DNA of 64,000 nt, taken from positions 1-64,000 of the forward strand of contig NZ_ARZY01000027.1 of assembly GCF_000568405.1 (NCBI RefSeq), written 5' to 3'. A program made the translations under genes and the position numbers. Under the pieces are notes generated by a model, which saw only the letters and a program-made list of their open reading frames with translations, had not been told where the DNA came from and searched no databases. Source of the DNA: Catenovulum agarivorans DS-2 (GTDB lineage Bacteria; Pseudomonadota; Gammaproteobacteria; Enterobacterales; Alteromonadaceae). Positions 29,005-38,040 of the stretch are shown here, piece by piece (the first letter of the stretch is position 1; the number at the start of each line of letters is the position of its first letter).

Positions 29005-29496
29005 TTATTTGCTCTCCATTTCTTTACAATTAACCCCAGCGACAGAACAAATGGCTTTTTCAATTCGTGCATAGGTACCGCAACGGCAAATATTACCCGA
29101 CATACCATTTTTGATTGCCTGTTTGTCTAGTCGCGAGTTGTTGGAAACCAAAGCGATTGCTGACATAATTTGCCCTGGTTGACAGTAGCCGCACTGAGGA
29201 ACATTGTTGTCTTGCCAAGCTTGTTTTATTGCTATGGCATTTTTTTTGTATTCAGCGATGCGATCTACTTCTTCTATGGTTGCGAGTTTGCCATCGCCTA
29301 CTGCCGAAATAGGTAAACTACAGGAGCGCAATGCTTGACCATTTAGCAATACTGTACAAGCACCACACAGGCCTTTACCGCAACCGAACTTGGTGCCTGT
29401 AAAGTTAAGCAGATCACGAAGTACCCATAAAACAGGCATATCAGGTTCGGCTTCAACCTGGTGTACTCTGTTATTTATCGACAATGTATATTTCAT
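29005..29496 (-). CDS. [2Fe-2S] subunit of the molybdenum hydroxylase (IorA/CoxS-like)
   Basis: 163 residues. The plant-type [2Fe-2S] cluster motif (FGCGKGLCGACTV, residues about 38-50) and the second cluster motif (CGYCQPGQ ... NICRCGTY, about 98-142) are complete. It lacks its own signal peptide and would be carried out of the cytoplasm bound to the Tat-bearing large subunit. It overlaps the XdhC-like gene by four bases and is followed after one base by the large subunit, so the three genes are one tightly coupled unit. Confidence 0.93.
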   Translation of the reverse strand: MKYTLSINNRVHQVEAEPDMPVLWVLRDLLNFTGTKFGCGKGLCGACTVLLNGQALRSCSLPISAVGDGKLATIEEVDRIAEYKKNAIAIKQAWQDNNVPQCGYCQPGQIMSAIALVSNNSRLDKQAIKNGMSGNICRCGTYARIEKAICSVAGVNCKEMESK

Positions 29497-30485
29497 ATTG
29501 TTAGCGCCTTTTCCTTAATGTAACTGGGTAATAATGGTTGTTTGAGGTGTAATTCTTGTTTATTGGCAAGCACGGCCTTTACTTCAGCTAGCGTGCTCAA
29601 AGCTATTTCTTCCGGCAATTCTCCACCTATATCAAGGCCAAGGGGGCCATAAAGTGGCTTAGTGAGTTGTTGACCCAACTCTGGTAGTTTATCTATTACT
29701 TTTTCTTGCCTGTGTTTGGGGCCTAACATGCCAATATATTTGGCGTTGCTACTTTGTACATAGCTTAGTGCTTGGGCGTCAAACTCTAGGTTGTGACCCA
29801 TGACAATGGCGGCATCAAAATGTATGTGTGGCAGTTGTGAAAATAGCTGTTTGTAATAGCTAAATGGTTGTGGGAATTGTTTGATGCCCACATGCGTGGA
29901 ACGATAGTCAAATAAGGATACCTGCCAACCTAAAACTTGTGCCATTTTAACCATAGGAATGGCGTCTAAGCCCGCGCCAAATATGGCTAGATGCACTTGT
30001 GCTTGATAGTAAAAAGGCTTTTGTGTTGTTGCTTGGTTTATATGGCTAAAAGCTTGGTTGCAAACTAAATTTTGTTGAGTGTTAATGTGATAATAGGCTT
30101 GTTTGTTCGTGGTTAGTGTGTTGTACAACTCAGGCAAATATTGAAAATGATTGGTCTCATTTAAAGGTTGAATTAACACGGTAATACTGCCGCCACATCC
30201 TAAAAAGTGGATAGGCGATGCACCGTCGTCTTTAGTGTCATAAACAAGGGTTTTATGCTTTTGTAAAAATATTGCTTTTTGTGCTTGTAAAATGATATCC
30301 GCTTCTAAACAACCGCCACTTAACATGCCCATGCTGCGGCCTTGGTTGTTTATTAGCATAATTGCGCCGGGTTTACGGTACGACGAACCTGAAATTTCAA
30401 TAACGCTGGCTAGTGCCCACTGGTATTGATCTTTTACATCTAGCCAATTTTGCAATATAGATTGAACATGATTGTGTGAATTCAT
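29493..30485 (-). CDS. XdhC/CoxI family molybdenum-cofactor chaperone
   Basis: 330 residues. The N-terminal XdhC/CoxI domain has MLSGGCLEADI at about 54-64 and the HFLGCGGSITVLIQPL block at about 93-108. The C-terminal half is a Rossmann-like domain with LAIFGAGLDAIPMV and AAIVMGHNLEFDAQAL, ending in the GLDIGGELPEEIALSTLAEV signature. XdhC proteins bind, sulfurate and insert the molybdenum cofactor into hydroxylases before export. It is the first gene of the operon, about 25 bases after the terminator hairpin of the lipoprotein gene, so it either has its own short promoter or depends on read-through. Confidence 0.92.
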   Translation of the reverse strand: MNSHNHVQSILQNWLDVKDQYQWALASVIEISGSSYRKPGAIMLINNQGRSMGMLSGGCLEADIILQAQKAIFLQKHKTLVYDTKDDGASPIHFLGCGGSITVLIQPLNETNHFQYLPELYNTLTTNKQAYYHINTQQNLVCNQAFSHINQATTQKPFYYQAQVHLAIFGAGLDAIPMVKMAQVLGWQVSLFDYRSTHVGIKQFPQPFSYYKQLFSQLPHIHFDAAIVMGHNLEFDAQALSYVQSSNAKYIGMLGPKHRQEKVIDKLPELGQQLTKPLYGPLGLDIGGELPEEIALSTLAEVKAVLANKQELHLKQPLLPSYIKEKALTI

Positions 30486-30510
30486 CTCAATTTTATTAAA
30501 CCTTGGTTAT

Positions 30511-30538
30511 AAAAAAGGGCAGCACACAGGCTGCCCTT
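30511..30538 (-). terminator. intrinsic terminator after the second Big2 lipoprotein gene
   Basis: Nine-base stem (AAGGGCAGC / GCTGCCCTT) with a six-base loop and, on the minus strand, a following T-run. It separates the lipoprotein gene from the XdhC gene, perhaps with partial read-through. Confidence 0.88.
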
Positions 30539-30553
30539 CAGCTTGTTTAGCGA

Positions 30554-32419
30554 TTAGTTAACTTCAACAACTGATAGGTCATCAATTATCATTTCATCGC
30601 CATTGGCAAATGCACCTTCAAATTCAAAACCGAATTTGATGACTTGCGGTAACGCATCCCATTCTGCTGGAATGGTGAACTCACCAAATTCAACTTGTTG
30701 CCAATCAGTTGTATTGGCTAAAGGTTGGGTTAATTGCATGTTAAATGGTGCATGACGACGTGCCCAGCTGTTGTATTCATCTGCTGAATGATAAGTAGTA
30801 TCGTCAGCGGTTTTCCAAGTAAACATAAAGTTGGTCATGCTTCTTTGTTCACCTTCAGCTACTTTATTCGGTAATTTAACCCAAACTGAAAATTTGAATG
30901 TTTTACCAATAAACGCAGGGCGACCAAAATTGCTAGCTGTCCAGCTTGCAGTACTTGAATTCCAGCGTTGTAGTAGTGTTCCAAAGCCATCCTTTTTGAT
31001 TGGATCGTTAAAATCAGCATCTTTAACTATTACTTTTATTGCATTAGAGCCAGCAATACCTTCACCAATAGCTGTTGAAACACTAGCTGCTGTACCTAAA
31101 GGTACCCAACGAGTAGAGTTATTAGCAGTACTTACTTTTACATGCGTATCGCTGTTTAACATAGTGTCGTGCTCAAACGCGTAATCGAAATCGTAAGTCG
31201 TACCATCTGCAGGGTTGGTGGTATGACAAGCAACATTATCAACAACTGTTAATTCGACAGCTTGGTCAGCAATTGCTGATGCAGGTACACCATGTGTTTC
31301 ACCCGTAGAGTACGAGGCTGTTACATTGGTTTTTGTACCAATTGCACCTGGGGTGAACATAGCGGTTTGGCCGAACCCGTAGTTTAGCGCTGATTCAAAT
31401 GTGAAATCGGTGGTATTTGAAGACTCAAAATCAAACGTATATTCACCGGTTAACTCTTTTCCTGGAATTTCTAATTGAGGTTCAACCACTACAGCTGATT
31501 TGCTACATGCAGGCACAGACTTTTTACCTGTGTATGCACCGAGGTCATCTTTTTCGCCATTAGTAATTGCTAAAGTGAAACCAGCTGTAACCGTTACTTC
31601 TGCGGTAGCAGTATGGCCACCATCAACACTAGTTGCAGTAATTGTGGTTGTACCACGTTTAACGCCTGTGACCACACCTGTGTTGGCATCTACAGTTGCT
31701 ATTGACGTATCTGCAATAGAGTAGGTGATACCACTTTCACATGCGTAAGTAGGTGCAGTTGCGGCTGATGCCTGCGAGCTACCGCCAACTGGTACGCTTA
31801 CATCAGCAATGCTTACGCTGGTTACAGGGTCAGTTGCTGCGTTCATTGTGAGCTGTAGAGTTCTGCGTGGTATTTGAGTTATATCAGAATAGGTATAACC
31901 ATTGTTTACTTCATAACTAATTGTGTAAGTTACACTTTTAGGAAAATCAGGGAAGCCGTCGGCAATAGGGTTGCCATCAGAATCTTTACCACCGCCACGC
32001 TTATCTGTGTTGTCGCAAAATCGTAAGCTTTCAGCAAACTTATCCGTATCAACTTCTAAGCTGCGACCATCTTGTGAAATTACAAAAGGGGAAATGGTTA
32101 AATTATTTAACGAATTACTTTCAGACTGTGGGGTTAAAAAGTTTTTATCCACTGCCATTTCAATTTGGCGGATTGCCAAGTTACCAGTGAACTCAGCTGC
32201 TGGTTTGTCGCCAACCATAGCGCCAGCTAACAGGTCAATTGTTTTTAAGCCTGAGTTTTCAGTATAACTTTCGGTTAAGATTTGCTCAGAGTCGAATGTT
32301 ACTGGCTCGTCACTAATAAAGTTTGCGTTATAGCCTTCTTCTACGTCTGATTTACATGCGCTTAGCGCAGAAACTACTGCAATAGCTGTAGCCGTTTTAA
32401 ATAGTAAGTTGTGTTTCAT
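30554..32419 (-). CDS. Big2-domain surface lipoprotein, putative glycan-binding partner, copy 2
   Basis: 621 residues. Lipoprotein signal peptide ending in LSAC (Cys22). One clear Big2 domain lies at about 195-285 (VTSVSIADVSVPVGG ... GVVTGVKRGTTTITATS). The C-terminal 180 residues look like a carbohydrate-binding jelly-roll (SFWVKLP-like KFSVWVKLPNKV ... EMIIDDLSVVEVN). The gene follows the TonB receptor at 32506 by 86 bases. The same layout (lipobox, first 80 residues with a TLLAG-like motif, Big2, terminal beta-sandwich) as in the 9507-12137 protein suggests homologous partners of two parallel import systems. Glycan binding is inferred. Confidence 0.8.
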   Translation of the reverse strand: MKHNLLFKTATAIAVVSALSACKSDVEEGYNANFISDEPVTFDSEQILTESYTENSGLKTIDLLAGAMVGDKPAAEFTGNLAIRQIEMAVDKNFLTPQSESNSLNNLTISPFVISQDGRSLEVDTDKFAESLRFCDNTDKRGGGKDSDGNPIADGFPDFPKSVTYTISYEVNNGYTYSDITQIPRRTLQLTMNAATDPVTSVSIADVSVPVGGSSQASAATAPTYACESGITYSIADTSIATVDANTGVVTGVKRGTTTITATSVDGGHTATAEVTVTAGFTLAITNGEKDDLGAYTGKKSVPACSKSAVVVEPQLEIPGKELTGEYTFDFESSNTTDFTFESALNYGFGQTAMFTPGAIGTKTNVTASYSTGETHGVPASAIADQAVELTVVDNVACHTTNPADGTTYDFDYAFEHDTMLNSDTHVKVSTANNSTRWVPLGTAASVSTAIGEGIAGSNAIKVIVKDADFNDPIKKDGFGTLLQRWNSSTASWTASNFGRPAFIGKTFKFSVWVKLPNKVAEGEQRSMTNFMFTWKTADDTTYHSADEYNSWARRHAPFNMQLTQPLANTTDWQQVEFGEFTIPAEWDALPQVIKFGFEFEGAFANGDEMIIDDLSVVEVN

Positions 32420-32445
32420 CTTACTTCTCCAAATTCTTTTAGTAC

Positions 32446-32469
32446 GAGCAGTTGTTTATGCAACTGCTC
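32446..32469 (-). other. intercistronic hairpin between TonB receptor and lipoprotein genes
   Basis: Perfect nine-base stem (GAGCAGTTG / CAACTGCTC) with a TTTATG loop and no T-run. Such structures between receptor and lipoprotein genes can protect or attenuate the transcript. Confidence 0.5.
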
Positions 32470-32505
32470 AATTCAATGATTCATTTAACTTTGTTTAATT
32501 TCAGC

Positions 32506-35500
32506 CTAGAAATTTAAACGAAGACCAACACGGAACTGCTGACCTGTTTTAAAGGCCGCAAAGGTTCTGGTTTTTACACCGCCGTTAAAGTAGTTACCTT
32601 CGTCTAGTCGGATATCAACACTATCTGTGTTAGTCGCATCAGTCGCATTTCCTATGGTGTAGAATGTGCGACGATCGTCATCTAACAAGTTAAGTGCGTT
32701 AAATGTCACAGTGAAATTTTTATTAATTTGGTAGTTGGCACTAAAGTCTAAACGGCTGGTTTCTTCTTGCCACACCGCACCACCTAAAATACCACCATTA
32801 ACTAGCTGTACGCCCGTATATCTGTGGGCTAAACGTAAACTTGCGCCGTCTTGTTCCCAAAATATAGTGGTATTAGCAGAATGTTCAGGTGTTAACTCTA
32901 CAGGCATGCTTTCAATAAATACGCCTGTTGTACCAATTTCTAAATCATCTTGTTCAGAGCTTTGGTAGGTATAGTTAATGCTTGCGCCTAAGCCAGATAG
33001 TATGCCTGGTAAGAAGTCATAAGTTTGTGTATAACCAAGCTCTAAACCAGTAATTTTCGAACCACCTGCGTTTCTAACCTGATCAATAACTGCAACATCA
33101 CAAGTAATTTCCCATTGGTCGATCCAGCCTGCTGGAAACCTATGTGAATGACAGTTATCTGCATCACCAGGTGTGCGATTTTCATCAAATGGCATCAAGA
33201 TATTAAAGTCAGTCATGTTGTAGTCTGTCTTTTTATCTTTGTAATGATATGGTGTTTGTACTCTTACTTCTTGTCCTTGCATGTCTTTATTAAACAATGC
33301 AACAGAAACCATACCTTCTTCATTGAAGTACCACTCAAATGAAAGGTCTAAGTTGGTTGATTTTAAGAAATCAAGTTTAGTATTACCTGCTTGACCGTCG
33401 GTTGTGCCCCACTGATTTTCTCTAATTTGGGTACGTGGATTTCTAGAGTCAATATTTGGACGCGTCATGGTTTTACTGGTGGCAAAACGCACAATCATTT
33501 CATCATTAACAGCAAAGTTTAAATTTAAGCTAGGTAATAAAGCTTCAGTAGTTGATGAATCGGTGGCAATACCAACACGATAGTAGGTTTTTTCATCATG
33601 TTCACTAATAGGTCCATTTGGACCATCTGAAAATCTACTAGTCTCACGAGAAATAAATGGCCAGATTGGTGCTTGTGCTGGTGCACCAAAACGTACCCAA
33701 TTACCAGCATTTGAAGACTTAGTCACGCCTGCTTGGTCTGTGTAAATAGTCAATTCTGAATTGACAGGAATTGAGTTTTGAATGGTACCATCACTATTCA
33801 TCCACAATACGCGGTTAACGTCTTGCTGCGCTGTACCATCAGGGCCAGCCAGCAAAAATTCGCCTGTCGCTGTATCATACGGGTAGGTAGAAGCGTCTGT
33901 TCGGTTGTAAGCATGGGTTACTTGCCAAGCCCAACAGTTTCTAAGTTCACTGTCATTTGGGACAACACCACGCCAATCACTTTTTCCACCAAATTCGCCA
34001 ACTTGAGCTTCAGGGCAGGCAGGCTGTGACATATCCCCTAAGTTACGCACGACTAACAAATCATATGGGTCAACTAGTTGAGGGACGTTGATATATCTTA
34101 ATTCACCAAAGCCAATTGCTGCATTTTCGTCTCTAACTTTACGTACACCAATATTACCTGTTAGGCGGCCATCAAACCCTTCAAAATTGAGTTTAAGGTA
34201 AGCTGCAGCTGTTTCTGTTTCAATAAATCGGCTATTACCAAAATTGACACGTTCCTCTAAATCGTCACCATTAGTGATAATACCTAGCGCTTTTTGCGTA
34301 TCCAACATTGGCCAGCCGTTAAATAAAGCATTTGAACGATCAGCTTGAATGTCTTGTGCGAAGTTATCGTATGGGAAAGATTCTTGCGATAAGATATCGC
34401 CCACATTGATATTGCCTAAACCTCTCGGCGGTTCGCTAGTTTCTTCCCCCTCAGCTGGAATATCACCAGCATTGGTGATGGAAACGTTACTAACCAATAC
34501 TTGGCGCTCACGTTTAGCGTATTTCACACCAAACTCAATTTTAGTTAGATAATCGGTATCTAATAGATAATCTAAATCCAAGAACAATGATTTGTTTTTG
34601 TCTTCTAGAGCATTGTTACGGAAAGTAAAACCACCTACATGGTTATGCTGTAAGTCAAATGGATTAAAACGGCTGCGAACGTCTATTGGTGTGCCATCAA
34701 AGGCATCAAATACACCTAGTGTTGTGCCTGTCACTATATTACAGTCGGTAATGCTACCTTGAGTACAATCATAACCAACATTTTCAAAATTAGGCATTGC
34801 AAGAACAGCATCTCTGCCTGCTGTGCCCCAAGTATTGGTGCTCATTGATATATATTGGCCTGGTGTGTTTGGCAAAGGCGTTTCATCAACGGTTTTAGAG
34901 TAACCCGCCAATAATTTAACGTTTAAATTATCGGTAATATGGTAATCAACAGATAATGATGCAACATTGGTTTCTAAATCGCGTTCACCTGATGTACGGT
35001 TAAAACCACCGGTAAAACTACGACCATACATTTTTTCTATTGTATGGGTTGATAAGTCAATTACATTAATATCGTCAGATGTTTGTAATTGATTAGCTGG
35101 CGCCATATTAAGAGTTAAAGCATGCTCATCATCTATGGTTTTTTGTTGTGTATGGGTTAAATCTAGTTGAATGTCTAAACTATCAGTTGGACGTAATTGA
35201 ATGCCAGACGAAATAGAGGTTCTTTTACGCTCGTCTCGGTTTAAGCCAATACGATAAAACTCTTTCGCGGTTGCCCAAGCTTCATCTTCAGATATAGCTA
35301 CTTGGGTTGCTTCGTCATAGTTTGTTAGGCTTGAAACATCGTTTAATGTACGCACACCTTCATCGTCTGTTGTATAACCTAATACACGAATTTGTTTGCC
35401 GTTTAAATCAGTTGCTTTACGGCCGCTGTCTGCCTCCCAATCGGCAATCGGTAAAACACCATTAACATAATCTGATTGAATTCGGTCTTGGCGGGTTTTT

Positions 35501-36201
35501 TGATTATCATGCGATACAGTAACGATTACACCCAAAACATCATTAAAGAACTTTTTAGAAAAACTGCCGTTTACCCGAATATCGTTTTCGTCTGCGTATT
35601 TATTGTAACGACCTTCAATGGTAGCGGTTAATCTGTCATCTTGTAGTGCAAGTGGTTTAACTGTGCGTAAGCTAACGCTACCACCCAATGAACCTTCGTC
35701 TTGGTCAGCTGCGGCTGTTTTTACAACATCAATTGACGATAATATATCTGATGAGAAAGAACTTAAATCCACACTATTGTCTTGAATGCCATCGCTACCT
35801 GGATCAGATAAGCCACCTGTTAATGCCACACCATTCATGCTGATTTGGTTCATAGAAGGGCCTGCCCCACGAATTGAGATACGTGCGCCTTCGCCATTTT
35901 CTTCAGTTACGGTGACACCCGTCACGCGTGACAATGCATCTGCAATATTTTGGTCGGTTGATTTACCCACATCTTCTGCGTGAATCGAGTCTGAAACACT
36001 TTGAGAAAAACGCTTAGCGTTCATGGCTTTTCTTAAGCTACCACGAAAGCCTTTGATTTCAATGGTTTCAATATCTTCAGCTGTTTTGTTTTGATCAACT
36101 GAATCAACTTCAGTGTCTTCTTCAGCTGCGTAAGCAGTGGTTGCAAAACACGTTGCTAATACTGCTGCAGTTACTGCTTTGAGTTTAAAGTTGTATTTCA
36201 T
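32506..36201 (-). CDS. TonB-dependent receptor (large, carbohydrate-type), copy 2
   Basis: 1231 residues from the ATG at 36201, preceded by GGAGAGG; an upstream frame adds 20 residues without signal-peptide character. The signal peptide ends near residue 26 (AYA-AE). A TonB-box-like segment ETIEIKGFRGSL lies near 45-56 and the plug domain has ADALSRVTGVTVTEE and ARISIRG. The barrel ends with terminal Phe (FRVGLRLNF). It is closely related to the 12160-15834 receptor in the plug. It lies 96 bases after the sulfatase stop and is followed by the Big2 lipoprotein, so sulfatase, receptor and binding protein probably form one operon for uptake of sulfated or desulfated galactan oligosaccharides. 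Confidence 0.93.
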   Translation of the reverse strand: MKYNFKLKAVTAAVLATCFATTAYAAEEDTEVDSVDQNKTAEDIETIEIKGFRGSLRKAMNAKRFSQSVSDSIHAEDVGKSTDQNIADALSRVTGVTVTEENGEGARISIRGAGPSMNQISMNGVALTGGLSDPGSDGIQDNSVDLSSFSSDILSSIDVVKTAAADQDEGSLGGSVSLRTVKPLALQDDRLTATIEGRYNKYADENDIRVNGSFSKKFFNDVLGVIVTVSHDNQKTRQDRIQSDYVNGVLPIADWEADSGRKATDLNGKQIRVLGYTTDDEGVRTLNDVSSLTNYDEATQVAISEDEAWATAKEFYRIGLNRDERKRTSISSGIQLRPTDSLDIQLDLTHTQQKTIDDEHALTLNMAPANQLQTSDDINVIDLSTHTIEKMYGRSFTGGFNRTSGERDLETNVASLSVDYHITDNLNVKLLAGYSKTVDETPLPNTPGQYISMSTNTWGTAGRDAVLAMPNFENVGYDCTQGSITDCNIVTGTTLGVFDAFDGTPIDVRSRFNPFDLQHNHVGGFTFRNNALEDKNKSLFLDLDYLLDTDYLTKIEFGVKYAKRERQVLVSNVSITNAGDIPAEGEETSEPPRGLGNINVGDILSQESFPYDNFAQDIQADRSNALFNGWPMLDTQKALGIITNGDDLEERVNFGNSRFIETETAAAYLKLNFEGFDGRLTGNIGVRKVRDENAAIGFGELRYINVPQLVDPYDLLVVRNLGDMSQPACPEAQVGEFGGKSDWRGVVPNDSELRNCWAWQVTHAYNRTDASTYPYDTATGEFLLAGPDGTAQQDVNRVLWMNSDGTIQNSIPVNSELTIYTDQAGVTKSSNAGNWVRFGAPAQAPIWPFISRETSRFSDGPNGPISEHDEKTYYRVGIATDSSTTEALLPSLNLNFAVNDEMIVRFATSKTMTRPNIDSRNPRTQIRENQWGTTDGQAGNTKLDFLKSTNLDLSFEWYFNEEGMVSVALFNKDMQGQEVRVQTPYHYKDKKTDYNMTDFNILMPFDENRTPGDADNCHSHRFPAGWIDQWEITCDVAVIDQVRNAGGSKITGLELGYTQTYDFLPGILSGLGASINYTYQSSEQDDLEIGTTGVFIESMPVELTPEHSANTTIFWEQDGASLRLAHRYTGVQLVNGGILGGAVWQEETSRLDFSANYQINKNFTVTFNALNLLDDDRRTFYTIGNATDATNTDSVDIRLDEGNYFNGGVKTRTFAAFKTGQQFRVGLRLNF

Positions 36202-36297
36202 GTGGCCTCTCCACTTATTTTTAAGTTTAGTGCTTCCTCCTAGTAGTCGTTGTTCCTTCAATAACTACTAAGAATAGTTGTATTTTCGGTGATTGCG

Positions 36298-37746
36298 TTA
36301 CTTCACTATCACATCACCCGATTTAGCTGATTTAGCATCGAGCTTTTCCCATCTATATTTGTCCATTCGGTCAATGTCGTAATTTTCGAATTTACGTTTC
36401 AACAACCAACGCGGACGTTCTAAAGTTGATTCCCATTCAAATAAGGTTTTGAACATTTGACGGACACGCTCTGGCTGTTCTGCTGCCATATCGCGAATTT
36501 CTTTTACATCGTTAGGTACGTAATAAAGTTCAGCAGGACGGTCTGGGTAGCGAATCAGTTTCCAGTCGCCTTGGCGGATGGTGGCGCGTACATCTTTTTT
36601 CCAATATAGAATGTCGTGTGGACGAGCTTGGTTTTCACCGGTTACATGAGGGATTAGGTTTTTACCGTCTATGCCTTTTAAGTCTGCAACGTTACCGCCG
36701 CCTGCTGCATAGAAGGTTGGTAATAAATCAAAGGTCATTACAGGGTAGTTATATTTGCTACCAGCCTTGAATTTTCCAGGCCATTTGATTAGATAAGGTA
36801 CGCGTAAACCACCTTCTAAATGGTTAGATTTAGTACCACTGAAAGGTGCGTTGTCAGATGCATTTTTGTCAGTTGGGCCACCATTGTCATTGGTAAATAC
36901 CACTATGGTGTTATCGTCTATACCCAGCTCTTCAAGTTTGTCTAAAATTTTGCCTGTTGCTCTGTCCATTGCTAAAGTCATTGCTGCAACAATTTTGCGA
37001 TTGCCCGTTAATTCTGGAAACTGGGCTAAATCTTCTTCAGTTGCTTCCATTGGGGTGTGAACAGCGTTATATGAAACAAAAGCGAAAAATGGTTTTTGTT
37101 CTTTATGCTTACGTTCGATAAAGTCGATAGCTTCATCAGCCAATACGTCAGTTAAATAACCTTCATGTTCTTCATAAAAGCCAAAGCCGCGTTCCATGTA
37201 ATCTAATTTGCTTGGTGGCTTATTGGTGGCTGTGTATGGCCAGAAGCTACGAGCGCCGCCACGGAAGCCATAAAATTCGTCGAAACCACGTTTTGTTGGG
37301 TGGAATTTATCTGCACCACCTACATGCCACTTGCCATAAAATGCGGTGGCGTAACCAAGTCGTTTTAAATAGTCGCCCATAGTTACTTCGTTGGTAGGGA
37401 TACCCATTTCGTCACCATCTACACCAGTGTTTTTACTCATGTAACCAGGCACGTTATTTTCTTCGTAACCAAATCTTTGTTGATACTTACCTGTGATTAA
37501 GCCTGCACGTGAAGGGCCGCAGGTTGGATCGGTTACATAACCTTGGGTAAAAAGCACACCTTGTTGGGCGATTTTGTCTAGGTTAGGCGTTTTCATTATT
37601 TTGCTGCCGTGAAATCCAAAGTCGGCATATCCGGCATCATCTGAAAATAACAGAACTATATTAGGCTGTTGTGATTTTGTCGCAGCGACAGCAGTTATGC
37701 TGATTAGGCATGTTGCTAATAACATAAACTGGCGAACTAGATTCAT
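36298..37746 (-). CDS. family S1 sulfatase (formylglycine type), copy 1
   Basis: 482 residues with a signal peptide ending near residue 22. The type I maturation motif [11 protein letters not shown] starts at Cys76; that Cys would be oxidised to formylglycine by a maturase not present in this window. The metal-binding DD is at residues 36-37 ([11 protein letters not shown]), and later motifs GKWHVGG and [10 protein letters not shown] complete the active site. It hydrolyses sulfate esters of a polysaccharide in the periplasm or outside. It starts a minus-strand group ahead of the TonB receptor. A perfect palindrome ATAAACAT-CAT-ATGTTTAT lies 65 bases upstream. The position attacked on the galactan cannot be read from sequence. 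Confidence 0.92.
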   Translation of the reverse strand: MNLVRQFMLLATCLISITAVAATKSQQPNIVLLFSDDAGYADFGFHGSKIMKTPNLDKIAQQGVLFTQGYVTDPTCGPSRAGLITGKYQQRFGYEENNVPGYMSKNTGVDGDEMGIPTNEVTMGDYLKRLGYATAFYGKWHVGGADKFHPTKRGFDEFYGFRGGARSFWPYTATNKPPSKLDYMERGFGFYEEHEGYLTDVLADEAIDFIERKHKEQKPFFAFVSYNAVHTPMEATEEDLAQFPELTGNRKIVAAMTLAMDRATGKILDKLEELGIDDNTIVVFTNDNGGPTDKNASDNAPFSGTKSNHLEGGLRVPYLIKWPGKFKAGSKYNYPVMTFDLLPTFYAAGGGNVADLKGIDGKNLIPHVTGENQARPHDILYWKKDVRATIRQGDWKLIRYPDRPAELYYVPNDVKEIRDMAAEQPERVRQMFKTLFEWESTLERPRWLLKRKFENYDIDRMDKYRWEKLDAKSAKSGDVIVK

Positions 37747-37810
37747 AAACTTTGTTACCTATATTACTAAAATAAAAAACTACCGTATTTCAATATATTT
37801 TGTGACCTAA

Positions 37811-37829
37811 ATAAACATCATATGTTTAT
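37811..37829. promoter_or_regulatory. candidate operator, ATAAACAT-CAT-ATGTTTAT
   Basis: Perfect eight-base inverted repeat with a three-base spacer, 65 bases upstream of the sulfatase gene start (37746). The 294-base divergent region 37747-38040 also holds the site at 38004-38018 and is otherwise AT-rich with no gene. Confidence 0.6.
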
Positions 37830-38003
37830 CTAAATGCAATTAAAGCATATGTTTTTTATTTAATCAATATGTTACTTGAATTTATAATTATGTTAGTTTT
37901 AAGGTTTTTACGACCACCGAAAAGTGAGCTGAATGTAGGTATACAGCCGCATTAAGCTAACACTCTATTTTTATTTACAAATTTTAAACATTGTGAGAGT
38001 ATT

Positions 38004-38018
38004 AAACATGGTATGTTT
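38004..38018. promoter_or_regulatory. candidate operator, AAACAT-GGT-ATGTTT
   Basis: Perfect six-base inverted repeat, 22 bases upstream of the ATG at 38041, so a bound protein would lie over or next to the promoter of the two-domain secreted protein gene. Confidence 0.55.
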
Positions 38019-38040
38019 GGTATGATTTTATGAGGTGGTT

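Noticed and set aside
30831-32267. Plus-strand frames across the second Big2 lipoprotein
   Set aside because: Antisense to a gene with a good lipobox and Big2 domain; typical shadows of Thr/Val-rich coding sequence.
9507-32419. SusD homologues next to the TonB receptors
   Set aside because: The lipoproteins are beta-rich with Big2 domains and lack the TPR-helical SusD pattern.
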